Part shown: in pieces, positions 6,983 through 13,224 of the stretch | How the letters are laid out: every line of letters starts with the position of its first letter | Numbering within the stretch: the stretch's first letter is position 1 | Assembly (NCBI GenBank): GCA_910587955.1 | Contig: CAJUNN010000055.1 | Location: 1-17,496, forward strand | Source: an uncultured Lachnospiraceae bacterium | Lineage (GTDB): Bacteria; Bacillota; Clostridia; Lachnospirales; Lachnospiraceae | Reading direction: 5' to 3' | DNA length: 17,496 nucleotides | Made by a program: the position numbers and the translations under genes | The notes under the pieces: generated by a model | Told to the model about the DNA's origin: nothing | Database searches by the model: none | Seen by the model: the letters and a program-made list of their open reading frames with translations, nothing else

Positions 6983-7705
6983 TCAGAAATCCTTCTCTTT
7001 CATAAAACGCAGAAGGGCCTGCGACAGATCCCGCTCCCGGAGCCGGGACACCGGAATTTTCTCCCCCTGGGGCAAAAGGACCTGCCCGGCATGACACCCG
7101 CGGATATATGCGAGGTTGACGAGGTAGCTCCTGTGACACCGGAAAAACCGGCTGTCAACACGCTGCTCCAGCTGTTCCAGCTTCTCATAGTAATCAATCG
7201 TTGTTCCGCTGTTTTTGTGTATAAAGATTTTTCTCCCCTGTACTTCACAATACACAATCTCCTGCAATAAGATCACTTCACAGGATGCTCCCCGCCGGAT
7301 GAGGATGCTCTTTGACCTCCGCTGCTCCAAAGTCCTGACTGCCCGATCCATAGTTCTCCTAAAATGTCTGCTGTCTATGGGCTTCAGCAAATAATCGTAC
7401 GCCTCCACTTCAAAAACGTCAAAGACGCATTCCTTCAAAACAGTCACAAAGATCATCAGGCTTTGATTTCCCCGCTGCCGGAGAGTCCTGGCCGTCTCTA
7501 TCCCATTGGGCTTTTCCATCTGAATGTCCAAAAACAGCACATCAAAATCACAGCCGCTTTCTAAAAGAGAACAGCTGTCAAAAAAGAGTTTGACACAGTA
7601 GGAAGGAAGCTTCTTTTCCTCCATGTACTGTGAAATAAGTCCTGAGATTTCCTGAGCCATCAGCGGCTCGTCATCACAAATTGCAAACTTTATCATTTTC
7701 GCCAT
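6983..7705 (-). CDS. LytTR-family response regulator
   Basis: A 240-residue transcription factor. It has an N-terminal receiver with the acidic pocket CDDE, phospho-acceptor Asp60 in VLFLDIQM, and the switch lysine in YDYLLKP (Lys108). A LytTR DNA-binding domain lies at about 135-236 (RRGASCEVILLQEIVYCEVQ, FFRCHRSYLVNLAYI, PVSRLRER). It pairs with the kinase directly downstream. Start choice is uncertain: ATG 7705 is 4-5 nt from GAGGG, while the family-typical MIKFAICDDE start at 7696 leaves 13 nt. I took 7705; the difference is three residues. The leader carries a hairpin plus T-run (7737-7769), so expression may be attenuated. Targets are unknown; LytTR proteins usually control peptide, bacteriocin, cell-wall or quorum functions. 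Confidence 0.9.
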   Translation of the reverse strand: MAKMIKFAICDDEPLMAQEISGLISQYMEEKKLPSYCVKLFFDSCSLLESGCDFDVLFLDIQMEKPNGIETARTLRQRGNQSLMIFVTVLKECVFDVFEVEAYDYLLKPIDSRHFRRTMDRAVRTLEQRRSKSILIRRGASCEVILLQEIVYCEVQGRKIFIHKNSGTTIDYYEKLEQLEQRVDSRFFRCHRSYLVNLAYIRGCHAGQVLLPQGEKIPVSRLRERDLSQALLRFMKEKDF

Positions 7706-7736
7706 CATACCCTCTATCAGAATAGCAAAGGGCAGT

Positions 7737-7769
7737 AAAAAGGGCAATCCTCTTGTTATAGATTGCCCT
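7737..7769 (-). terminator. Hairpin with T-run in the leader of the LytTR operon
   Basis: A perfect 9-bp stem, AGGGCAATC / GATTGCCCT (7741-7749 with 7761-7769), has an 11-nt loop. On the minus strand it is followed by TTTT. It ends only 31 nt before the response-regulator ATG, so it would stop transcripts entering that operon from upstream. It could be an attenuator, or the end of a small upstream transcript. On the plus strand the tail is TAAAATCG and would not terminate. Confidence 0.5.
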
Positions 7770-7809
7770 AAAATCGTAATGAATAGATCCTTTATATAGT
7801 ATTTCGTCC

Positions 7810-7834
7810 AAAAAAGGCCTTTCCGAAAGACGGC
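7810..7834 (-). terminator. Second minus-strand hairpin with T6 in the intergenic region
   Basis: On the minus strand GTCTTT-CGG-AAAGGC folds into a 6-bp stem (one T.G pair) with a triloop, followed by C and six T. No gene lies upstream on this strand that it could end, so it would mark the 3' end of a short transcript antisense to the argG leader, or be chance. Confidence 0.35.
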
Positions 7835-7901
7835 TCAGGAAAAGCTGCTCCCCAACTCGCTAATAATTATACACTTCTATTAAATAATATTCGTTTTTAA
7901 C

Positions 7902-7955
7902 TGAATTATATACAATTTTAAAGATTCATTTTTTATAAATATGTATAAATTTTCA
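7902..7955. promoter_or_regulatory. ArgR/AhrC-type operator candidates upstream of argG
   Basis: Two AT-rich stretches, TGAATTATATACAATT (7902-7917) and ATGTATAAATTTTCA (7941-7955), resemble the Gram-positive ARG box (about CATGAATAAAAATTCAAG). The second directly abuts the -35 element, where a repressor would act. The match is by eye in AT-rich DNA and is therefore weak. Confidence 0.35.
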
Positions 7956-7956
7956 C

Positions 7957-7985
7957 TTGCTTCTTTCTCCTGGATGATGTATATT
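7957..7985 (+). promoter_or_regulatory. argG promoter
   Basis: TTGCTT (7957-7962), 17 nt, TATATT (7980-7985). The start site would be near 7992, leaving a 35-nt leader with AAGGAGG at 8011-8017, 9 nt before the ATG. Confidence 0.6.
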
Positions 7986-8026
7986 ATTCCTCAGTGAAGA
8001 AAGACACCCCAAGGAGGATATCAATC

Positions 8027-9250
8027 ATGAAGGAAAAAGTAGTACTGGCCTATTCCGGCGGACTGGATACCACAGCCATCATTCCCTGGCTGAAAGAAAA
8101 TTTTGACTATGAAGTTATCTGCTGCTGCATCGACTGCGGGCAGGGAAATGAATTGGACGGCCTGGAGGAGCGGGCAAAGCTCTCCGGCGCTTCCAAATTA
8201 TACATTGAAAATATCATTGATGAATTCTGCGACGACTACATTATGCCCTGCGTACAGGCCGGTGCCGTCTATGAGAACAAATATCTTCTCGGTACCTCTA
8301 TGGCCCGCCCGGTCATCGCCAAACGCTTGGTGGAAATCGCCCGCAAGGAAGGGGCAACTGCCATCTGCCACGGGGCAACCGGAAAAGGAAACGATCAGAT
8401 CCGCTTTGAACTGGGCATCAAAGCCCTTGCCCCGGATCTGACCATCATCGCACCCTGGCGCATGACGGATGTGTGGACCATGCAGTCCCGGGAGGACGAG
8501 ATCGAGTACTGCCGCCAGCACGGCATCCACCTGCCCTTCGACCACAGCCAGAGCTACAGCCGCGACCGCAACCTCTGGCATATCAGCCATGAGGGTCTGG
8601 AGCTGGAGGATCCTGCCAGCGAGCCCAACTACGAACATATGCTGGTCTTAGGCGTCACCCCGGAGAAAGCTCCCGAGGAGGGCGAATATGTAACTATGAC
8701 CTTTGAGAAGGGGATTCCCACCTCTGTAAACGGCAAAAAGATGAAGGTTTCCGAGATCATCGCCGAGCTGAACGCGCTGGGCGGAAAGCACGGCATCGGC
8801 ATCGTAGATATTGTAGAAAACCGCGTGGTAGGTATGAAATCCCGCGGCGTGTACGAGACACCCGGCGGAACTATCCTGATGGAAGCCCACCAGCAGCTGG
8901 AGGAGCTGGTGCTGGATCGGGCAACCATGGAAGTAAAAAAAGACATGGGTAATAAATTTGCCCAGATTGTCTACGAGGGAAAATGGTTCACTCCCCTGCG
9001 GGAAGCTGTCCAGGCCTTTGTCTCCAGCACCCAGGAGTATGTAACCGGAGAAGTAAAATTTAAGCTTTACAAAGGCAATATCATCAAGGCGGGAACTACC
9101 TCTCCCTATTCCCTGTACAACGAGTCCCTGGCCTCCTTTACGACGGGCGATCTGTATGACCACCACGACGCCAGCGGCTTTATCACCCTCTTCGGACTGC
9201 CCTTAAAGGTCCGGGCTATGAAGATGGCGGAGGCTTCCAAAACCAGATAA
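8027..9250 (+). CDS. argG: Argininosuccinate synthase
   Basis: A 407-residue cytosolic enzyme of the usual length, joining citrulline and aspartate with ATP to form argininosuccinate, the penultimate step of arginine synthesis. The N-terminal PP-loop AYSGGLDT (residues 8-15), the CHGATGKGNDQIRFE stretch, the SQSYSRDRNLWHIS region and KSRGVYETPGG are all family hallmarks. ATG 8027 follows AAGGAGG with 9-nt spacing. A GTG 33 nt upstream is in frame but lies before the ribosome site. It has its own promoter and possible ArgR boxes. It stands alone: argH is not next to it and no other arginine gene is in the window. A long hairpin follows. Confidence 0.98.
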   Translation: MKEKVVLAYSGGLDTTAIIPWLKENFDYEVICCCIDCGQGNELDGLEERAKLSGASKLYIENIIDEFCDDYIMPCVQAGAVYENKYLLGTSMARPVIAKRLVEIARKEGATAICHGATGKGNDQIRFELGIKALAPDLTIIAPWRMTDVWTMQSREDEIEYCRQHGIHLPFDHSQSYSRDRNLWHISHEGLELEDPASEPNYEHMLVLGVTPEKAPEEGEYVTMTFEKGIPTSVNGKKMKVSEIIAELNALGGKHGIGIVDIVENRVVGMKSRGVYETPGGTILMEAHQQLEELVLDRATMEVKKDMGNKFAQIVYEGKWFTPLREAVQAFVSSTQEYVTGEVKFKLYKGNIIKAGTTSPYSLYNESLASFTTGDLYDHHDASGFITLFGLPLKVRAMKMAEASKTR

Positions 9251-9270
9251 GCACAAAATAACAAAAAAGA

Positions 9271-9321
9271 AAAGAAGAATCCCTCGACTGTAGTAGCGTA
9301 CAGTCGAGGGATTCGTTCTTT
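9271..9321. terminator. Very long hairpin after argG
   Basis: GAATCCCTCGACTGTA (9277-9292) pairs perfectly over 16 bp with 9299-9314 around the loop GTAGCG. The stem extends six more pairs (AAAGAA with TTCTTT) past one bulged G. It lies 20 nt after argG. Read in the plus direction the tail is GTTCTTTGCC, a poor T-run. Read in the minus direction it is TTCTTTTCTTTTTTG, a good one. It may terminate argG and also block antisense entry. Its length is unusual for a simple terminator. Confidence 0.6.
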
Positions 9322-9355
9322 GCCTACATGGAATTCTCCACATTTCTTTGCCTAC
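9316..9355 (+). repeat. 12-bp direct repeat TTCTTTGCCTAC
   Basis: TTCTTTGCCTAC occurs at 9316-9327 and again at 9344-9355, separated by 16 nt. The first copy overlaps the right arm of the long hairpin. Origin unknown; possible duplication scar. Confidence 0.5.
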
Positions 9356-9465
9356 TGGCGTTATAGCATATGCAAATATGAGCAACTAACATAAAAATTT
9401 TTTCCCCTGTAGTTTTCCCTGAAAAAAACGTAGAATATAGGTAAAGAGGAAAGGAGGCGGCGCGA

Positions 9466-10026
9466 TTGACAGAAGATCCCAAAATCATAGAATTATTTTT
9501 TGCCCGTTCCGAGAATGCCATCCGGGAACTGGATCTGAAATACGGCAAAGTTTTCCGCAAACTGTCCTACAACATTGTAAACAGCCTGCAAGATGCAGAG
9601 GAATGTGTAAACGATGCCTATCTGGGAGCCTGGAACACCATCCCGCCGGCCAGGCCCAACCCCCTGGCAGCCTACCTTTGTAAAATTGTCCGCAACCTTT
9701 CCCTCAAAGCCTACTACCGGAAAACAGCGGACAAGCGAAACAGCACCCTGGATCTGTCCCTGGAGGAACTTGAAGCCTGCCTGCCCGGCCCAAACCAAGT
9801 GGAAGCTGAAATAGAAGCCAGAGAAACTGCCCGCCTCATTGAACGCTTCTTGGACACACTGTCCCCGGAAAACCGTGTTATCTTTCTGCGCCGCTACTGG
9901 TTTTGCGACAGCTATGAGGATATTGCGGAGCAGACAGGACTGACCGTAAAGAATGTCTCTGTCCGGCTCACCCGCATGCGGCGGAAGCTGAAACAATATC
10001 TCTTGGAAAAGGGGGTGTTTTTATGA
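9466..10026 (+). CDS. ECF-type RNA polymerase sigma factor
   Basis: A 186-residue sigma-70 family protein of the extracytoplasmic-function type. Region 2 (about residues 20-90) has the core-binding and -10-recognition stretch SLQDAEECVNDAYLGAWNTI. Region 4 (about 125-180) contains LSPENRVIFLRRYWF, YEDIAEQTGLTVKNVSVRLTR and a basic end. Region 3 is absent, as expected. Translation starts at a TTG (9466), fixed by AAAGGAGG ending 8 nt upstream. Its TGA overlaps the next gene's start (ATGA), implying translational coupling to a membrane partner that probably restrains it. ECF factors often activate their own operon; the upstream TAGAATATAG block is a candidate -10 region but I could not pair it with a -35. 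Confidence 0.93.
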   Translation: MTEDPKIIELFFARSENAIRELDLKYGKVFRKLSYNIVNSLQDAEECVNDAYLGAWNTIPPARPNPLAAYLCKIVRNLSLKAYYRKTADKRNSTLDLSLEELEACLPGPNQVEAEIEARETARLIERFLDTLSPENRVIFLRRYWFCDSYEDIAEQTGLTVKNVSVRLTRMRRKLKQYLLEKGVFL

Positions 10027-11258
10027 ACGCAAGAAAGTTCCTGGAGGCCATGAATGATATCGGCGATGCCTATGTAGAAGAAGCCCTCCGGTACCGGGGC
10101 AGGCAGAAGAAACGGAATCTGCTGAAATGGGGCGTTCTGGCTGCCGGCCTCGCCCTCGCAGTCTATGGGAGCATGCACATCCTGCCGCTGCAGCCCCGGG
10201 CACTTTATCCCGGCGAATCTCCCCATACGGAACTTCCCCTGCTCACCCTGCCGGAAGGAGAAAGCGCCTCCATGGGATTTGAAGGATATATGGCCTGGGA
10301 TATCACCGAATTGACCAACGCAAATCCCTGGAAGGAAGACAGCCGGCTCTCCGCCCTGCCCGTCTACCAAAATCCCCTGGCTCACCATGCAGATGGCTCT
10401 GTCTCAGGAAGCGATTTTGAAAACATGCGGGAACTCCTGGAAGAGATTGCCGCAGGAATGGGCCTGGACCCCAAAGAACTTACCGTCACTGACGATACCC
10501 CGGATGAAGAGACAAAAGCGCTGATTACGGAAAAATTTGAAAGCATAGGAGACCAGGTCCCGGAAGGATACTTTCTTCCCACAAAGCTGATAACAGAGAC
10601 AGAAGGGCTGAACATCCAGGTGGATCAGGCCATGACCGCCGAGATTTCCTTTGAGCCCGCCGTGTCCCTTCCCGATGAATACCGTTTTACCCACCACGCT
10701 TCCTATGAAGAGATTTCTGCAGCTGCAAAATATCTGCAAGATGCCTACGAAGGGCTCCTCCGCATGGAGCATCCCCGGGCCAATATCTCCGGCGGCGATT
10801 CTGACATTTACCGGAGGCAGTCCTACCACATAGAATTTTTCGATGCAGGCGGAAGCCTCACGGAGCAGATTGTCAACTACAACTTGAACCGGACAGCCTT
10901 TTACTGCGATGATGAAGGGAAACTTTTTCTGGCACGGGTGTTCCGGCCGGATTTGTCGCAAAAAGTTGGGGACTACCCCATTATCACCCTTGAGGAAGCG
11001 GCCGGACTTTTAGCAAACGGAAACTATATAACCAGCGTTCCCTGCCGGATGCCCGGAACGGACTTGATTGCCAAAGCGGAACTGGTTTACCGGACGGGAA
11101 GCCTGGAACCGTACTTTATGCCCTATTACCGCTTTTATGTGGAACTGCCTGAAATGGAGGCGGAAGACGGACTGAAAACCTACGGAGCCTACTATGTTCC
11201 CGCTGTAGAAGAGTCTTACCTTTCTCATATGCCGGTGTGGGAAGGCGGGTTTCACTAG
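10023..11258 (+). CDS. Single-pass membrane protein, putative anti-sigma factor/sensor
   Basis: A 411-residue protein encoded with a 4-nt ATGA overlap after the ECF sigma gene. Residues 1-33 are cytoplasmic and basic (MNARKFLEAMNDIGDAYVEE, then RGRQKKRN). Residues 34-54 form one hydrophobic helix (LLKWGVLAAGLALAVYGSMHI). The remaining 350 residues would lie outside the cell, are acidic, and show no repeats or cysteine-rich motifs that I recognise. The short N-terminal segment is far smaller than a classical zinc-binding anti-sigma domain and lacks HxxxCxxC, but clostridial sigma partners often have this layout. Role as anti-sigma or ligand-sensing regulator is inferred from coupling and topology. 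Its stop codon TAG shares CTAG with the stop of the convergent MATE gene. Confidence 0.85.
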   Translation: MNARKFLEAMNDIGDAYVEEALRYRGRQKKRNLLKWGVLAAGLALAVYGSMHILPLQPRALYPGESPHTELPLLTLPEGESASMGFEGYMAWDITELTNANPWKEDSRLSALPVYQNPLAHHADGSVSGSDFENMRELLEEIAAGMGLDPKELTVTDDTPDEETKALITEKFESIGDQVPEGYFLPTKLITETEGLNIQVDQAMTAEISFEPAVSLPDEYRFTHHASYEEISAAAKYLQDAYEGLLRMEHPRANISGGDSDIYRRQSYHIEFFDAGGSLTEQIVNYNLNRTAFYCDDEGKLFLARVFRPDLSQKVGDYPIITLEEAAGLLANGNYITSVPCRMPGTDLIAKAELVYRTGSLEPYFMPYYRFYVELPEMEAEDGLKTYGAYYVPAVEESYLSHMPVWEGGFH

Positions 11259-12601
11259 CTCTCCAGCACCTTCCCCGTCACCGCAAAATAACTGATCACC
11301 AGCACCACATCCGCCCCCAGCCACGCGGCAATCTCCGCAAAGAAAACGCCAATCTCGCCTACAGCCAAGGGCAAAAAGAGAACGATGACTGTGCGCATCA
11401 GGAACTCCACCACGCCGGAAAGCATGGGAAGCCCGGTATTTCCCAATCCCTGAATGGCGGACCGGACCACGTGAAGGATGTAGAGTACTGGCAGGAATAC
11501 ACTCATAACAGCCAGGTAAAAATAGGCCACCTGCAGAGTCTGCTCTACCTCTGCAGGCGTGCCGGAGATAAAGCCGCTCAGAATAAACCTGCCAAAGACC
11601 AGCATGACGGCTGCAATCACCAGGGAGGTAACCACTGCAATCCCGACGGCCGCCCGCATTCCCCGGCGGATGCGCCCGTGTTTCCCGGCTCCCAGATTTT
11701 GTCCCACATAGGTAATCATGGCGTAACCGTAGGAGGTGGCCGCAATTTCCAAAATGCCGTACAATTTATTGGTGGCAGTAAAGCCGGCAATAAAGATGAC
11801 GCCGAAGCCGTTAATCACAAACTGGACAATCATTCCTCCTACGGCAATGATACAGTTCTGGAAAGCCATCGGAAATCCAAGCCCCAAAAGCTTCCAGGAA
11901 AGACCCACCCGAAGACAGAGATCTCCCTTCTGCAAATGCAGCATATCAATTCTGCTGATGTGGTACATACAGAAAAGGCCGGACGCCATCTGGGCAATAA
12001 CCGTTGCGGCGGCGGCCCCCGCAATTCCCCAATGAAACACCATTACAAAAAGCAGATCCAGGACTATATTGGTAAGGGAGGCGAACACCATAGCCTGTAG
12101 GGGCGTTTTTCCATCTCCCAATGACCGCAGGATGCAGGCCAGTAGATTGTAAGCCATCACCACGGGAATTCCCAGAAACATAATCTGCAGATAGAGCAGG
12201 GAATCCGGCAGGATATCCCCAGGTGTCTGCAAAAGGATGAGGACCGGGCGGGCCAGCAGCTGCCCGATTATCACAAGCAGAAGGGAAAACAGCGCCGAGA
12301 GGACGCTGGAATTTCCGATCACACGGCGGAGGTTCTCATACTGCCCGGCGCCAAACTCATGGGCCATCAGAATGGCAAAGCCCTGGGTGAATCCCTGGAT
12401 AATTCCCAGCATCATCCAGTTCATCCAATCTGCAGCACCCAGCGCCGCCAGTGCGCCTACGCCCAGATATTTCCCTACCACCATAGTATCCACCACTGTA
12501 TACAACTGCTGGAATACGTTTCCCATCATGAGGGGCAGGGCAAAGGCAAATATTAATTTTCCCGGTTTTCCTTCTGTCATATGTTTCATATGGGCCGCCA
12601 T
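11255..12601 (-). CDS. MATE-family multidrug/cation efflux transporter
   Basis: A 448-residue inner-membrane antiporter with about twelve helices in two homologous MatE halves. It starts with TEGKPGKLIFAFALPLMMGN and QQLYTVVDTMVVGKYLG, the DinF/NorM-type signature. The second half holds NGFGVIFIAGFTATNKL and ATSYGYAMITYVGQNLGAG. It would export cationic drugs or metabolites using a Na+ or H+ gradient; the substrate is unknown. I chose ATG 12601, which has AAGGAG 12 nt upstream. The open frame continues to 12847, but that stretch is leader and terminator sequence. A strong terminator ends only 38 nt before the start codon, leaving no room for a promoter after it, which hints at attenuation control or read-through from the upstream small gene. 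Confidence 0.93.
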   Translation of the reverse strand: MAAHMKHMTEGKPGKLIFAFALPLMMGNVFQQLYTVVDTMVVGKYLGVGALAALGAADWMNWMMLGIIQGFTQGFAILMAHEFGAGQYENLRRVIGNSSVLSALFSLLLVIIGQLLARPVLILLQTPGDILPDSLLYLQIMFLGIPVVMAYNLLACILRSLGDGKTPLQAMVFASLTNIVLDLLFVMVFHWGIAGAAAATVIAQMASGLFCMYHISRIDMLHLQKGDLCLRVGLSWKLLGLGFPMAFQNCIIAVGGMIVQFVINGFGVIFIAGFTATNKLYGILEIAATSYGYAMITYVGQNLGAGKHGRIRRGMRAAVGIAVVTSLVIAAVMLVFGRFILSGFISGTPAEVEQTLQVAYFYLAVMSVFLPVLYILHVVRSAIQGLGNTGLPMLSGVVEFLMRTVIVLFLPLAVGEIGVFFAEIAAWLGADVVLVISYFAVTGKVLES

Positions 12602-12639
12602 AATATCCGAACTCTCCTTCTTTCTTTTTCTTGCACACC

Positions 12640-12672
12640 AAAAAACAGAGAACGATTTTCTACCGCTCTCTG
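12640..12672 (-). terminator. Intrinsic terminator/attenuator between the small membrane gene and the MATE gene
   Basis: CAGAGAGCG (12664-12672) pairs over 9 bp (one G.T) with CGTTCTCTG (12646-12654) around a 9-nt loop. On the minus strand it is followed directly by TTTTTT. It lies 55 nt after the stop of the 81-residue gene and 38 nt before the MATE start. Confidence 0.82.
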
Positions 12673-12726
12673 CTTTACCTAAGCTGCATATCTCCGCAAT
12701 TTCCGCCTGCGCTCTTCGGCAAAAAA
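12673..12726 (-). ncRNA. Possible structured leader upstream of the MATE gene
   Basis: The 54 nt between the 81-residue gene and the terminator contain short self-complementary segments on the minus strand: CGCA-GGCGGAAAT-TGCG and GCTT-AGGTA-AAGC. The layout (structure, terminator, then start codon) is that of an attenuator. I tested it by eye against TPP, FMN, SAM, purine, guanidine, Mn2+, c-di-GMP and THF riboswitch cores and saw no match. It may simply be a 3' untranslated region. Confidence 0.25.
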
Positions 12727-12972
12727 TTATTCCTGCGCCTCCGTATTCATAGAGGAAAGGTACTCGTCCAAAGCCGTCACATCCAGCTCCACGGCCGAGG
12801 AGTCCGGCCTGGTGGCCATATCGTACACGGAATATCCCAGCCAGCAAACCAAAAACAGCGCAATCACACTGGCGCAGATTTTCACCTGGGTCCGCTTTCT
12901 CTTCTCCTTAGCCAAAATCTCCTTCCGGTTGGCTTTCTCCTCTTTATAACGGTTTACTTTTTCCTGACTCAT
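12727..12972 (-). CDS. Small single-pass membrane protein
   Basis: An 81-residue protein. Residues 1-30 are strongly charged and basic (KEEKANRKEILAKEKRKRTQ). Residues 31-50 form one hydrophobic helix (VKICASVIALFLVCWLGYSV). The tail (51-81) is acidic (SSAVELDVTALDEYLSSMN). The positive-inside rule puts the basic end in the cytoplasm and the acidic tail outside. ATG 12972 has GAGAGGG about 11 nt upstream, and a promoter with extended -10 lies at 13009-13014. It ends before a terminator. I recognise no named family; similar conserved small membrane proteins are common in Lachnospiraceae. There is no hint of a toxin: the charge pattern and moderate hydrophobicity do not resemble type I toxins. 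Confidence 0.8.
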   Translation of the reverse strand: MSQEKVNRYKEEKANRKEILAKEKRKRTQVKICASVIALFLVCWLGYSVYDMATRPDSSAVELDVTALDEYLSSMNTEAQE

Positions 12973-13008
12973 TTTACGAAACCCTCTCTTTACTTATTAG
13001 GTACACCC

Positions 13009-13014
13009 AGTATA
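13009..13014 (-). promoter_or_regulatory. Extended -10 promoter of the small membrane gene
   Basis: On the minus strand TGCTATACT gives an extended -10 (TGn TATACT). A weak -35 (ATGCTT) lies 17 nt upstream. It places the start site about 30 nt before the ATG at 12972. Confidence 0.6.
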
Positions 13015-13074
13015 GCACAAAAACATGAAAAAAGCATGAAAAATTTTATTTTTCTAATTCCCGTAAAGCTTCCA

Positions 13075-13224
13075 AAAATAGCAGGATTGCCATTGTCCGT
13101 GAAACAGGGTCGGAAAGCTTGCACATATTTGGAGAACAAGGCGATTGTCTCCGGGCTTTTGGCCTTGGCGAAGCCCAGTGCAAAAACCTTAGCCGCAGAT
13201 AAAAGCCGCTCGGTGGTTTTTATC
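13075..13224 (-). other. Coding-like open frame downstream of thiD, unrecognised
   Basis: A minus-strand frame entering from the end of thiD stays open and reads KTTERLLSAAKVFALGFAKA, then SPETIALFSKYVQAFRPCF and DNGNPAIFGSF. It runs on to a TAA near 12990, across the next gene's promoter. The first 50 residues look protein-like in composition, but there is no start codon with a ribosome site. It may be the decayed end of a gene that once followed thiD, or coincidence. Confidence 0.25.
13182..13221 (-). terminator. Possible imperfect terminator after thiD
   Basis: On the minus strand AAAAACC...GGTTTTT encloses AGC(G)GC...GC(G)GCT. The stem is imperfect, with mismatches, but the right arm ends in TTTTT and it begins at the thiD stop codon. 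It is the only terminator-like structure after the thi operon. Confidence 0.3.

Larger units (their letters stand above)
7706..8026. other. 320-nt divergent intergenic region between the LytTR operon and argG
   Basis: No open frame of credible size is visible on either strand. From left to right it holds the 7737-7769 hairpin, a second minus-strand hairpin with T6 (7810-7834), a very AT-rich stretch (7858-7955) with ArgR-box-like sites, and the argG promoter (7957-7985) and ribosome site (8011-8017). I could not identify a convincing promoter for the LytTR operon; TACTAT/TATATA near 7790-7800 lacks a matching -35. Confidence 0.6.

Noticed and set aside
6400..7800. Search for an AgrD-like peptide or AgrB protease gene next to the kinase
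   Set aside because: No small frame with a ribosome site and a cysteine-containing amphipathic peptide was seen on either strand, and no AgrB-like protein is present.
8198..9166. Two long minus-strand open frames within argG
   Set aside because: They are antisense to a textbook argG and show no domain; the openness follows from the GC-biased codon use of argG.
11237..12100. Plus-strand open frame of 287 codons opposite the MATE gene
   Set aside because: It is entirely antisense to a well-supported transporter, rich in His, Asn, Gln and Lys, and has no ribosome site or motif.
12602..12847. N-terminal extension of the MATE protein
   Set aside because: It crosses a strong terminator and the upstream gene; MATE proteins start with the short segment beginning at 12601.
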